A DNA stretch of 18,486 nt from JAZKIX01 sp040384645 (GTDB taxonomy: Bacteria; Pseudomonadota; Gammaproteobacteria; Burkholderiales; Burkholderiaceae_D). The notes under the pieces were generated by a model. That model saw only the letters and a program-made list of their open reading frames with translations, had not been told where the DNA came from and ran no database searches. Positions 1-7,450 of the stretch are shown here, one piece after another. Position numbers and translations under genes: made by a program. The stretch lies in assembly GCA_040384645.1 (NCBI GenBank), contig JAZKIX010000249.1:1-18486 (forward strand), in the 5' to 3' direction. Every line of letters starts with the position of its first letter. Positions within the stretch are counted from its first letter, which is position 1.

Positions 1-575
1 ATTGATATAGTTTCACTTATAGAAAATACTCCGTTGATCAGGTTGTCGAGCAATACCGGTTCGGCATCCGGTGTGGCGTAATAGGCCAACACCATATGCG
101 CTTGTTGAAGCGTGCTGGCCGCGCCGCCGATGCGCGCCTTGACGTAAATCAGGCGCAGCGCAGTATTCGGAATGTCGAGATCGAGTAGTGAAAAATATTT
201 GGCGATCACATAATCTTCGCAATCGCCACGGTTCTTGGACAGCGATTCCATCGGTGTCGCCCAGTAATCACTTTGACCCCAGACGTCTTGATCGTCGACA
301 AATTCGATGCGGCGATTAAAGAAGTCATTCACTTGCCGTAGCTTTTCTGCAACGGCTAGCTCGCGGCTGTTTTGCAATAATTTTTGCCAATCTTGGAACA
401 CTTGCGGCTTGCCGCTCATGCGGCGGAAGCTGGATTGCAAATGAGTCAAATCTAAGGCAAGCGCAAAATACGGCGGCAGTAATAAAATCGCGGCCAATGC
501 CGCAACGACGAGCCACAGGCGAAAAAGGCGGTAGCCAACGCGCTCCGATGCCAATGGAGCGCTGGCTAATATCAT
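1..575 (-). CDS. lapG: LapG-type periplasmic transglutaminase-like cysteine protease (partial, 3' end outside window)
   Basis: Reading the minus strand from the ATG at 575 gives 191 codons open to the window edge. Residues about 17-41 form a hydrophobic signal or anchor segment, fitting a periplasmic protein. The family core follows: DYWATPMESL (103-112), GDCEDY with the catalytic Cys119 (117-122), QAHMVL with His160, and LLDN with Asp177, the expected Cys-His-Asp triad of the bacterial transglutaminase-like cysteine proteinase (BTLCP) family. In known systems LapG cuts the N-terminus of large surface adhesins and is held inactive by the c-di-GMP receptor LapD. An in-frame stop 16 bases upstream of the ATG, with no other start between, fixes this start; no strong Shine-Dalgarno is visible. 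It is divergent from a LapE-like TolC gene, which supports the adhesin-control role. The last ~10 visible residues, after DNLI, do not match the usual PASxR segment. The missing C-terminus and any lapD neighbour cannot be seen. Confidence 0.85.
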   Translation of the reverse strand, partial: MILASAPLASERVGYRLFRLWLVVAALAAILLLPPYFALALDLTHLQSSFRRMSGKPQVFQDWQKLLQNSRELAVAEKLRQVNDFFNRRIEFVDDQDVWGQSDYWATPMESLSKNRGDCEDYVIAKYFSLLDLDIPNTALRLIYVKARIGGAASTLQQAHMVLAYYATPDAEPVLLDNLINGVFSISETIS

Positions 576-890
576 GCGTGCATTACCGATTCAACAGTAA
601 AGCGTCGGATTGAAAGCGGCCAGGTTGGCGTGAGCGCTGCAAGCGGACGGGCAAGTAAAAGCCAGTCAATCAAAGAAGTCCGGTTCAAGAATGTCTCTTG
701 CATGCGCGACCCGTAAAACTTGCATTTGTAAAATGTGAAATCGCGAAATTATCTATTGTTCACAATTGCGCCGGCTATGGCATAAAAACATTTTCCTGTG
801 TCAGGTATTATGCCGGTTAATTATAGCGCTATCGCTTTGAAGAAACGTCGTTGTAATCCGCGCAAATTTACTAATTTATATTATTTTCTC
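576..890. other. Divergent intergenic region between lapG and the TolC-family gene
   Basis: These 315 bases hold no gene I can support. An open frame upstream of the TolC start extends back to a GTG at 798, but that stretch lacks signal-peptide character. Two symmetric elements stand out: ATTGT-TC-ACAAT at 755-766 and the perfect 10-base palindrome ATAGCGCTAT at 823-832, both placed where an operator for the TolC gene could lie. AT-rich stretches such as TATTAT (806-811) and TATATT (877-882) could be -10 boxes, but none has a well-spaced -35, so I do not call a promoter. Confidence 0.5.
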
Positions 891-2795
891 ATGCGAAAAA
901 TTCATTGGTTATTGACTGCTTTTTTAAGTGCATCATTTGGGGCGTTCTTCCTCCCGCTAAGTGCCTCCGCGCAAGTGCAAACGCTTAAAGAATCGGCGCA
1001 ACAGGCCATCTTGTCCAATCCCGAAGTGTTGGCACGTTGGCATGCTTTTGAAGCGGCCAAGAGTGAACGTTCTGCCGCCGCGGGCAGTTACCTGCCACGT
1101 GTTGATCTGGCTGCCGGCGCCGGGCGCGAGTTTTTACGTGATTCTCAGCAAAGCAGGTCTTTCAATCGCGGCAATGTCTCGCTGACGTTGACCCAAATGC
1201 TGTACGACGGTTTCGCGACCAAAAATGATGTCAGCCGGCTCGATCACGCCAGCTTGGTGCGCTTGTATGAATTACACGACACGTCAGAAAACGTCGCTCT
1301 CGATGTTGCACGGGCCTATTTCGATGTTTTGCGCTACCGTAAATTGGTAACACTGGCCGAAGACAATTATGTGCAACACCGCTCCGTTTTCGAACAAATC
1401 CAGCGCAAGGCGCAAGCCGGGGTCGGCCGCCGTGTTGATATGGAGCAAGCCGCTGGCCGCCTGGCCTTAGCCGAATCGAATATGTTGACCGAAACCTCCA
1501 ATTTGCACGATGTGAGTGCCCGTTTTCAACGTCTGGTCGGCAGCATCCCACGTAAAGAATTGGAAGATTCCATTGTATTAAGCAAGGCCGTGCCGACCGA
1601 TATGACGGTCGCCATGCAAGCGGCAAGCAAGCGCCATCCTGCCCTCTTGGCAGCGATTGAAAATGTACGTTCGGCCGATGCCGCCGCGCAGATGCGCAAT
1701 GCCAACAACAAGCCGCGTGTCGATTTTCGCCTGCGTAGCGAACACGACCGGAATTTGGAGGGCGTCACCGGCAGTCGGCATGACACCTCGGCAGAAGTTG
1801 TATTAAGTTGGAATCTGTTTAATGGCGGCAGCGACCGGAGTCGATTGCATCAATATGCCGCGTTGCTGAACGTCGCGCGTGATGCGCGCGACAAGACCTG
1901 CCGCGATTTACGCCAGAGCTTGTCGATTGCATTTAACGACACCCGTAAATTGACGGAACAATTGACCTATCTCGACCAACATCAACTGTCGATCGAAAAG
2001 GCACGGGTCGCTTACCGCAAGCAATTTGATATCGGGCAACGCACTTTGCTCGACGTGCTGGATACGGAAAATGAGTTGTTTGAATCCAAACGCGCTTTCG
2101 TCAATGCCGAATTCGACTTGATGGCAGCCTATGCGCGCACCCACGCCGCGATGGGGACCTTGTTTAGCGAATTGCAATTGTCGCGTCCGGAAAACATGCA
2201 ATTGCCTGATCTTTCCAAGGTGGATCATACGCAGGACTTGGCTGAAAATTGCCCCGCAGAAGCACCGCAGTTATATGTCAGCGACAAGGCGGCGTTGAAT
2301 ATCCGGGCACAAGAATTATTGATTGAATCAAATTCAGCCACCGTCCCGGCAGAGCCGAAAGCAAGCAAAAAATCGGTAACCTCACATGCCATAGAACAGC
2401 CGGTGAGCGTCGTCACAAGCGGATCAAATGTAGTAACCGAGACGGAAAAAGCGGCGTTGGCAAATGCCATGAAGGCTTGGCGTGAGGCCTGGGTCAGCCG
2501 CAATGTTGACGGTTATTTCGGCGCCTATGCGCCCAGCTATCAGCCAGACAGTGCAACATCGCGGGAGGCGTGGATCGCGCAACGCAAGGTGAAAATTGCC
2601 GCGGCCAAAAAGGTCACCGTGGATTTGGCTGACGTGCAACTCGACTTTGCTGATGCAAGCCATGCGACTGCACGTTTTCAACAAACGTATAGCTCTTCTT
2701 CGTATCGCGATGTTGTCAATAAGGTGCTGGAATGGGAAAAAATCGGCGGCCGCTGGTTGATTGTGCGTGAATCAGCTAGCGGACAAAATAATTGA
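891..2795 (+). CDS. TolC-family (LapE/AggA-like) outer-membrane type I secretion protein with C-terminal NTF2/SnoaL-like domain
   Basis: The ATG at 891 starts a 634-residue protein with a clear signal peptide (MRKIHWLLTAF... ending near ASA-QVQ, about residue 28). The same frame is open from a GTG at 798, but the extra 31 residues would bury the signal peptide, so 891 is preferred; its Shine-Dalgarno is poor. Residues ~30-430 are two outer-membrane efflux (OEP) repeats with family landmarks: LTQMLYDGFATKNDV in the first, LSWNLFNGGSDRSRL and FDIGQRTLLDVLDTENELF in the second. The last motif is typical of type I secretion TolC proteins such as LapE and AggA, which form the outer-membrane duct for adhesin or RTX export. 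Usual TolC proteins end near 430-480 residues. This one adds a Lys/Ser/Thr/Val-rich linker (~455-520) and a domain at ~520-625 (AMKAWREAW, YFGAYAPSYQP, WEKIGGRWLIV) resembling NTF2/SnoaL or Cds6 C-terminal domains. It is divergent from lapG. Domain naming of the tail is from memory of motifs, not a search. Confidence 0.88.
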   Translation: MRKIHWLLTAFLSASFGAFFLPLSASAQVQTLKESAQQAILSNPEVLARWHAFEAAKSERSAAAGSYLPRVDLAAGAGREFLRDSQQSRSFNRGNVSLTLTQMLYDGFATKNDVSRLDHASLVRLYELHDTSENVALDVARAYFDVLRYRKLVTLAEDNYVQHRSVFEQIQRKAQAGVGRRVDMEQAAGRLALAESNMLTETSNLHDVSARFQRLVGSIPRKELEDSIVLSKAVPTDMTVAMQAASKRHPALLAAIENVRSADAAAQMRNANNKPRVDFRLRSEHDRNLEGVTGSRHDTSAEVVLSWNLFNGGSDRSRLHQYAALLNVARDARDKTCRDLRQSLSIAFNDTRKLTEQLTYLDQHQLSIEKARVAYRKQFDIGQRTLLDVLDTENELFESKRAFVNAEFDLMAAYARTHAAMGTLFSELQLSRPENMQLPDLSKVDHTQDLAENCPAEAPQLYVSDKAALNIRAQELLIESNSATVPAEPKASKKSVTSHAIEQPVSVVTSGSNVVTETEKAALANAMKAWREAWVSRNVDGYFGAYAPSYQPDSATSREAWIAQRKVKIAAAKKVTVDLADVQLDFADASHATARFQQTYSSSSYRDVVNKVLEWEKIGGRWLIVRESASGQNN

Positions 2796-2805
2796 TTTTG
2801 AGTCG

Positions 2806-2848
2806 CAATGCCTTCCTGCTGGAAAGCATTGTGATTTCGATTATTTTA
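2806..2848 (+). terminator. Probable intrinsic terminator of the TolC-family gene
   Basis: CAATGCCTTCC (2806-2816) pairs with GGAAAGCATTG (2821-2831) around a TGCT loop, an 11-base-pair stem with one mismatch. It starts 10 bases after the stop codon. The downstream stretch is T-rich but interrupted, so termination strength is uncertain. Confidence 0.6.
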
Positions 2849-2959
2849 TAAAAATAAGGGGGGTATAAGTCAATACCTATGCTCTCCCGCACGTTTTCAT
2901 TGGCGCTTTAAAAATACACCGGGCAGTATATTTTATCGCTTAAATTGTCTTTGAGCTAC

Positions 2960-2998
2960 GCTTAGGCATCGCGCACCTCGCAAATAGGCGGCCTAAGC
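2960..2998 (-). terminator. Inverted repeat just past the pseudouridine synthase stop, possible weak terminator
   Basis: GCTTAGGC (2960-2967) and GCCTAAGC (2991-2998) are perfect complements separated by 23 bases, lying 4 bases beyond the minus-strand stop at 3003. The loop is long and no U-tract follows on the minus strand, so this may be a 3'-end stabilising hairpin rather than an intrinsic terminator. The rest of 2849-3002 holds nothing I recognise. Confidence 0.35.
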
Positions 2999-3002
2999 AT
3001 CC

Positions 3003-3749
3003 TCAAAACTGCTCTTCAGGACGCAGGTAACGCCATTGTCCCGTCGGCAGATCGCCCAATTTTACGCGGCCGATCCTGACCCGTTTCAATCCCAATACCG
3101 TCAAGCCGACCATATCGCACATGCGGCGGATCTGGCGTTTTTTACCTTCACGCAGGATAAAACTGAGTTGATCTTCGTTCTGCCAACGCACCACAGCCGG
3201 CAATAACGCTTTGCCATCCATGGTCAAACCATGATTAAGACGCTTGAGTTGGGCCGCAGGCAGGGTGCCCGTTTTGGAATATTTCACCCGCACCAGATAT
3301 TCCTTTTCGACGACCGTATCTTGCCCGATCAAGTGTTTGGCAATGCGACCATCCTGTGTCAGTACCAATAATCCGACCGAGTCGATATCAAGCCGGCCAG
3401 CCGGCACCAGACTGCGCAATTGGGTGGGATGGAATTGTTCAGTGGATGGATCTTCTTTCCAACGCGTTTCGGCATTGATCAGGGCAATCGCTGGCGTGTA
3501 GCCATCTTCGGCCTGGCCGCTGACATAGCCCATCGGTTTGTTGATTAATACAGTGACGCGCTTCGATTGCTCGGCGCTGGCCTGACGCTCGACCGTGATG
3601 CGCTGATCGGGCAAGACTTTGCTGCCCAGCTCCGACACCACGACGCCGTCGACCCGCACCCAGCCGCGTGCAATCCATTCGTCGGCTTCACGGCGCGAGC
3701 AAAGGCCCAGCTCGGACATGCGTTTTGAGAGGCGTAGCGGTTCAGTCAT
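3003..3749 (-). CDS. rluF: RluF-like 23S rRNA pseudouridine synthase (RsuA/RluB/E/F family)
   Basis: This 248-residue protein has an N-terminal S4 RNA-binding domain (residues ~5-55, with LGLCSRREADEWIARGWVRV) and a catalytic pseudouridine synthase domain. The LINKPMGYVS strand leads into PAGRLDIDSVGLLVLT, where the Asp of GRLD is the catalytic nucleophile. The C-terminal signature GKKRQIRRMCDMVGLTVLGL followed by GQWRYL resembles E. coli RluF more than RluB, RluE or RsuA. RluF modifies U2604 of 23S rRNA and position 35 of tRNA-Tyr; the exact target here is inferred. The start fits the S4 domain and has a second in-frame Met ten residues later, but no clear Shine-Dalgarno. The gene lies 60 bases downstream of glnD on the same strand and may be the last gene of the map-glnD unit. 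The tail lacks the basic extension of E. coli RluF. Confidence 0.82.
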   Translation of the reverse strand: MTEPLRLSKRMSELGLCSRREADEWIARGWVRVDGVVVSELGSKVLPDQRITVERQASAEQSKRVTVLINKPMGYVSGQAEDGYTPAIALINAETRWKEDPSTEQFHPTQLRSLVPAGRLDIDSVGLLVLTQDGRIAKHLIGQDTVVEKEYLVRVKYSKTGTLPAAQLKRLNHGLTMDGKALLPAVVRWQNEDQLSFILREGKKRQIRRMCDMVGLTVLGLKRVRIGRVKLGDLPTGQWRYLRPEEQF

Positions 3750-3809
3750 GGGGGATTTCTAAGTTCAAAAGGGTGAGATGAAAGCAGTTAGCATGCTATT
3801 TTGCACAAG

Positions 3810-6377
3810 CTAAATTTTCAAGGCTTCCAGTAAATCGGTTTCAAGCTGGATTTGACTGCGTGCGTTATTCAATACCGGACCATCGACTAAAAACACATCT
3901 TCCACCCGTTCGCCCAAGGTCATGATTTTGGCAGTATGGAGATTGATTTTATATTTAGTCAGCACATTGGCAATCGAATACAGCAGCCCCGTGCGGTCAT
4001 TGGCCGAGACCGACAATAGATAGTATTGGCCGCGTTCATCCGAGCGCAAATCGACCGTGGGAATGATAGGGAAGGTGCGCGATAGCCGCGACAACCGGCC
4101 CTTGGTTGGTGCTGGTAGCGGCGCTTGCGACTTCAGCAATTCAGTCAGTTCATGCTCGATCAGATTGATGATATCGCGATAGTTTTTTGCGAACATCTGT
4201 TCCGTCACGAGGAAGGTATCAAGCGCGTAACCGTGTTTGGTGGTGTGGATTTTTGCATCGAGGATGCTGAAATTCTTGCGGTCAAAATAGCTGCAAATGC
4301 GCGCAAACAAATCGGCCCGATCCTTGATGTAGACTGCCACTTGCAAACCCTCGCCAATCGGCGCCAGCCGGCATTTGACGACTGGGTCAAGACTGTCGAT
4401 TTTGTCGAACAGGGCGCGTGTTTGCCATGCAATATCGCCTGCGTCGTGGCGTAGAAAATAGGCTACATCAAGTTGGGCCCAGAGCGCTTCATGTGCATCG
4501 ACTGGCAGACCGTACAAACGCAATGTCTTGAGCGCTTGCTCTTGGCAGTTTTTCAGTTCGCGATCGCTTGAGTGCGCCTCGCCACCGAGCACGCGCAGGG
4601 TGACACGGTACAGATCTTCCAGTAACTTGCCTTTCCACGCATTCCAGACCTTGGGACTGGTGCCGCGAATATCGGCGACCGTCAGCAAATACAGCGCCGT
4701 CAAATGGCGCTCGTTCTTTACTAAGGTAGCAAAACCGCGAATCACATCGGGATCCGATAAATCCTGTTTTTGTGCGACTTGCGACATGGTCAGATGATGC
4801 TCGACCAAAAATACGATCAATTCAGTTTCTTCAGCCGTCAGCCCATGATTGATGCAAAACTTTTGCGCGTCGGACATGCCGAGTTTGGAGTGATCGCCGC
4901 CACGGCCTTTTGCAATGTCATGGAACAAGGCTGCAATGTACAGCAACCACGGCTGCGCGAAATTGGCGATCAACTGGCTGCAAAATGGATATTCATGCGC
5001 ATGCTCGGTCATGGTGAAGCGTCGCATATTGCGTACCACCATCAAGATGTGCTGATCGACCGTATACACGTGAAAAAGATCATGTTGCATCTGGCCGATG
5101 ATATGCCGGAAATTGGGCAAATAGCGCCCAAGGATGCTGGTCTGGTTCATGCGCCGTAGCGCATGTGTGATCCCTTGCGGCGCCTGTAGGATTTTCAAGA
5201 AAAGCGCCCGATTGACCGGATCGCGCCGAAACGCGGCATCGATTTTCAAGCGGGCATGCCATAAGGCACGTAGGGTGCGCGCCGTCATGCCTTTCAATTC
5301 AGTGCGCTCTGCCAAGAGCAAAAACACTTCCAGCATAGTCGAGGGCGCCGCCTCAAAGGTATCGTCCGACGCGATATCGATCAGACCATTGATTTCATTA
5401 AAGTGTGAATTGATTGCTTGCGGCTGGCCGTCCTGGGGGAAAAGTTGCGCTTCTATATTTTGCAGCAACACCATATTGAGCTGGGTGACCGCCTTGGCCG
5501 CCCAATAATAGCGTTGCATCAAGTATTCACTGGCACGGCGCATATGGATGCCGTCGCCGGTGCTTTTAAATCCGAAGGTTTCCGCGATCTGAGTCTGGAC
5601 ATCGAATACCAGCCGATCTTCGCGCCGCCCAGCATAGATATGCAGGCGCACCCGGATATCTTTGAAGGCGCGTTCCTTTTCCATCAGCTGTCGCGCTTCA
5701 ATTGCGGTAATCAAGCCGCGTTGGCCTAATTCACGCCAGGAGTTGCCTAGTCCAGCGGCCTTGGCAACCCACAGAATGACCTGCAGATCGCGCAGGCCGC
5801 CCGGACTTTCCTTGCAGTTCGGTTCTAGCGCATAGGGCGTATCTTCGTATTTGGCATGGCGCTGGCGCATTTCCAGCGTTTTTTTCTGGAAGAAAGACTG
5901 CGGATTTAATGCACTCGTATAACGCTCTTGCAACGATTTGAAGAGATTTTCATCGCCAGTAACGAGTCTTGCTTCCAGCAAGCTGGTTTGCACCGTAATG
6001 TCGGCGGCCGATTCGCTCAGGCATTCATCTACGGTGCGTATACTGTGGCCGATTTCAAGCCCAAGATCCCATAGCAATTGCACCAGCTCTTCCAGCTTGG
6101 CCTGCATCAGCGCATTGGGCGCTGATTCGAGCAAAATCAAGACATCGACATCCGAGTAGGGGAACAATTCGCCGCGGCCATAACCGCCGACGGCAACCAG
6201 CGCCGTGTTAGTTGGCAGCAGAAAATATTGCCAGGCTTGGGTCAAGGCCTGATCGACGTTTTGACGCAGATTGCGCAACAATTTTTCAGGCTTGCCATCA
6301 AGCTGAAAAGCGGCTATGACCGCTTGTCGCTCGACTTTTAACTGTTCCTTCAGCGCTGCCGCGATCAATGCCATCAT
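3810..6377 (-). CDS. glnD: [Protein-PII] uridylyltransferase / uridylyl-removing enzyme GlnD
   Basis: The 855-residue product has the full GlnD layout. The nucleotidyltransferase domain carries GGYGRGELFPYSDVD at 64-78, with the paired Asp residues that bind metal. The HD hydrolase domain includes the TVDQH segment (~439-443), LFHDIAKGRGGDHSKLG (~484-500) and EHH at ~526-528. Two C-terminal ACT domains begin near DRADLFARICSYFDRKNFSI (~686-705) and DRTGLLYSIANVLTKYKINL (~794-813). GlnD adds UMP to PII (GlnB/GlnK) when glutamine is low and removes it when glutamine, sensed by the ACT domains, is high, setting glutamine synthetase activity and NtrBC signalling in the cytosol. Length is close to E. 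coli GlnD (890). The start overlaps the map stop in a TAATG junction, so translation is probably coupled; a second ATG follows immediately. No inactivating change is visible. Confidence 0.96.
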   Translation of the reverse strand: MMALIAAALKEQLKVERQAVIAAFQLDGKPEKLLRNLRQNVDQALTQAWQYFLLPTNTALVAVGGYGRGELFPYSDVDVLILLESAPNALMQAKLEELVQLLWDLGLEIGHSIRTVDECLSESAADITVQTSLLEARLVTGDENLFKSLQERYTSALNPQSFFQKKTLEMRQRHAKYEDTPYALEPNCKESPGGLRDLQVILWVAKAAGLGNSWRELGQRGLITAIEARQLMEKERAFKDIRVRLHIYAGRREDRLVFDVQTQIAETFGFKSTGDGIHMRRASEYLMQRYYWAAKAVTQLNMVLLQNIEAQLFPQDGQPQAINSHFNEINGLIDIASDDTFEAAPSTMLEVFLLLAERTELKGMTARTLRALWHARLKIDAAFRRDPVNRALFLKILQAPQGITHALRRMNQTSILGRYLPNFRHIIGQMQHDLFHVYTVDQHILMVVRNMRRFTMTEHAHEYPFCSQLIANFAQPWLLYIAALFHDIAKGRGGDHSKLGMSDAQKFCINHGLTAEETELIVFLVEHHLTMSQVAQKQDLSDPDVIRGFATLVKNERHLTALYLLTVADIRGTSPKVWNAWKGKLLEDLYRVTLRVLGGEAHSSDRELKNCQEQALKTLRLYGLPVDAHEALWAQLDVAYFLRHDAGDIAWQTRALFDKIDSLDPVVKCRLAPIGEGLQVAVYIKDRADLFARICSYFDRKNFSILDAKIHTTKHGYALDTFLVTEQMFAKNYRDIINLIEHELTELLKSQAPLPAPTKGRLSRLSRTFPIIPTVDLRSDERGQYYLLSVSANDRTGLLYSIANVLTKYKINLHTAKIMTLGERVEDVFLVDGPVLNNARSQIQLETDLLEALKI

Positions 6378-7210
6378 TAGCCAAGGGCAGGTGACGCAGG
6401 TGTTGCAATCAGAATGGGCGCTGGCGGCATCGGCATCAATGGTGAAATTGTCAAGACCTCATAACCGGATGCGGTCACCAATATTGTATGTTCCCACTGC
6501 GCTGACAGGCTGCGATCCTTGGTCTTGATGGTCCAGCCATCGCCCATTTCACGGATTTCACGGCGGCCGGCGTTGATCATCGGTTCAACCGTAAAAATCA
6601 TACCTTCGACCAATTCTTCCAAGGTGCCGGGCCGTCCGTAGTGCAGCACTTGCGGTTCGGTATGAAATACCTTGCCAATGCCATGCCCGCAAAATTCGCG
6701 CACTACGCTGTAACCAGCTTTTTCCGCATGTTGTTGAATTACATGCCCGATATCGCCTAAATGTGCACCCGGCTTGATTTTTGAAATCCCCAACCACATG
6801 CATTCAAAAGTGATTTCATTCAAGCGTTTTGCCAGAATTGAAGGCTCACCCACATAAAACATCCTGCTGGTATCGCCGTGATAGCCATTCTTGATAACGG
6901 TAATATCGAGATTGACCACATCACCATTCTTGAGAATCTTGTCACCCGGAATGCCGTGACAAACCACGTCGTTTACTGAGGTGCAAATCGCTTTAGGATA
7001 GGGCGTGTAGCCGGACGGACAATAGTTTAACGGTGCAGGTATGCTGTCCTGGACATCAACCATATATTCGTGACAAAGTCGATCCAGTTCACCGGTCGTT
7101 ATGCCAGCCTTGATCTGGGGCGTAATGAAATCGAGCACTTCGGCCGCCAGTTTGCCGGCAACTCTCATGCCTTCAATGTCGTCAGCGGTATTGATAGTAA
7201 TTGATGCCAT
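6377..7210 (-). CDS. map: Type I methionine aminopeptidase
   Basis: This 277-residue enzyme removes the initiator methionine from nascent proteins. All five metal ligands of the pita-bread fold are present: Asp102 (NLDITVIKNGY), Asp113 (HGDTSRMF), His176 (GHGIG), Glu209 (FTVEPM) and Glu240 (QWEHT); His85 in CHGIPGD matches the substrate-binding His of E. coli MetAP. There is no N-terminal zinc-finger extension. A tail of ~20 residues rich in Pro, Ala and Leu follows the catalytic fold, slightly longer than in E. coli (264). The stop overlaps the glnD start by one base (TAATG). Adjacency to rpsB on the opposite strand is a classic bacterial arrangement. A perfect TATAAT on the minus strand 48-53 bases upstream of the start is a likely -10 element. 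Confidence 0.96.
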   Translation of the reverse strand: MASITINTADDIEGMRVAGKLAAEVLDFITPQIKAGITTGELDRLCHEYMVDVQDSIPAPLNYCPSGYTPYPKAICTSVNDVVCHGIPGDKILKNGDVVNLDITVIKNGYHGDTSRMFYVGEPSILAKRLNEITFECMWLGISKIKPGAHLGDIGHVIQQHAEKAGYSVVREFCGHGIGKVFHTEPQVLHYGRPGTLEELVEGMIFTVEPMINAGRREIREMGDGWTIKTKDRSLSAQWEHTILVTASGYEVLTISPLMPMPPAPILIATPASPALG

Positions 7211-7257
7211 AAGATACCGAATTCTGTAAAAAAGTGAAAAATAACCATCGACCAGAA

Positions 7258-7263
7258 ATTATA
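7258..7263 (-). promoter_or_regulatory. Probable -10 element of the map-glnD promoter
   Basis: On the minus strand these bases read TATAAT, a perfect sigma-70 -10 box, giving a predicted leader of about 40 bases before the map start at 7210. No good TTGACA-like -35 is found at 16-18 bases upstream (best is TTAGGC at a 19-base spacing). Being part of TTATAAT, it also reads as TATAAT on the plus strand. Confidence 0.5.
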
Positions 7264-7332
7264 ATCGCTGGCATTCATATTCGCCTAAGCAAAAAGCTTG
7301 CGTGTTTTGCAAACATCCACCTGTTTTTAGCG

Positions 7333-7338
7333 TATAAT
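7333..7338 (+). promoter_or_regulatory. -10 element of the rpsB-tsf promoter
   Basis: A perfect TATAAT in the context TAGCGTATAATTGCGGG predicts transcription starting near 7345 and a leader of about 105 bases before rpsB. The -35 is weak: TTGCAA lies at 7307-7312, a 20-base spacing. The GC-rich stretch just after the -10 resembles the discriminator of stringently controlled ribosomal promoters; that last point is inference. Confidence 0.6.
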
Positions 7339-7344
7339 TGCGGG

Positions 7345-7366
7345 TTGCTTGACTCAATTCAAGCAA
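7345..7366 (+). promoter_or_regulatory. 5'-terminal stem-loop of the rpsB leader
   Basis: TTGCTTGA (7345-7352) and TCAAGCAA (7359-7366) form a perfect 8-base-pair stem closing a 6-base loop. It begins at the predicted transcription start, so the rpsB mRNA would carry a hairpin at its very 5' end, as in stabilised mRNAs. The function is inferred from position only. Confidence 0.5.
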
Positions 7367-7382
7367 ATACTTTGTAAATTGC

Positions 7383-7428
7383 GAATCCGTTCGAAAAGGG
7401 TGCTCTTCATGAGTGACTGAGCGGATTC
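7383..7428 (+). promoter_or_regulatory. Second stem-loop of the rpsB leader, candidate S2 autoregulatory element
   Basis: GAATCCGTTCG (7383-7393) pairs with TGAGCGGATTC (7418-7428), an 11-base-pair stem allowing two G-U pairs, and a short inner pairing (TGCTC with GAGTG) fits inside. The ribosome-binding site of rpsB follows about 12 bases later. In E. coli the rpsB-tsf operon is autoregulated by S2 through its leader; here the structure is seen but its role and homology are inference. Confidence 0.45.
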
Positions 7429-7450
7429 CAGACCCAACCCTGGAGATATT

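Noticed and set aside
13..516. Short minus-strand frames of 63 and 69 codons near the left edge
   Set aside because: They are other-frame shadows of the LapG frame, which is open over the same bases and carries the catalytic motifs.
798..890. GTG start at 798 for the TolC protein
   Set aside because: It would place 31 extra residues before a clear signal peptide that begins exactly at the ATG at 891.
1231..2684. Several 60-130-codon minus-strand open frames across the TolC gene
   Set aside because: Shadows of the TolC coding frame with no protein-like pattern.
3789..3798. Palindrome TAGCATGCTA between glnD and the pseudouridine synthase gene
   Set aside because: Ten bases long and without a T-run or neighbouring promoter; too common to support a terminator or operator call.
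4125..5729. Plus-strand frames of 60-129 codons opposite glnD
   Set aside because: Antisense shadows of a full-length, intact glnD; no motifs or ribosome-binding sites.
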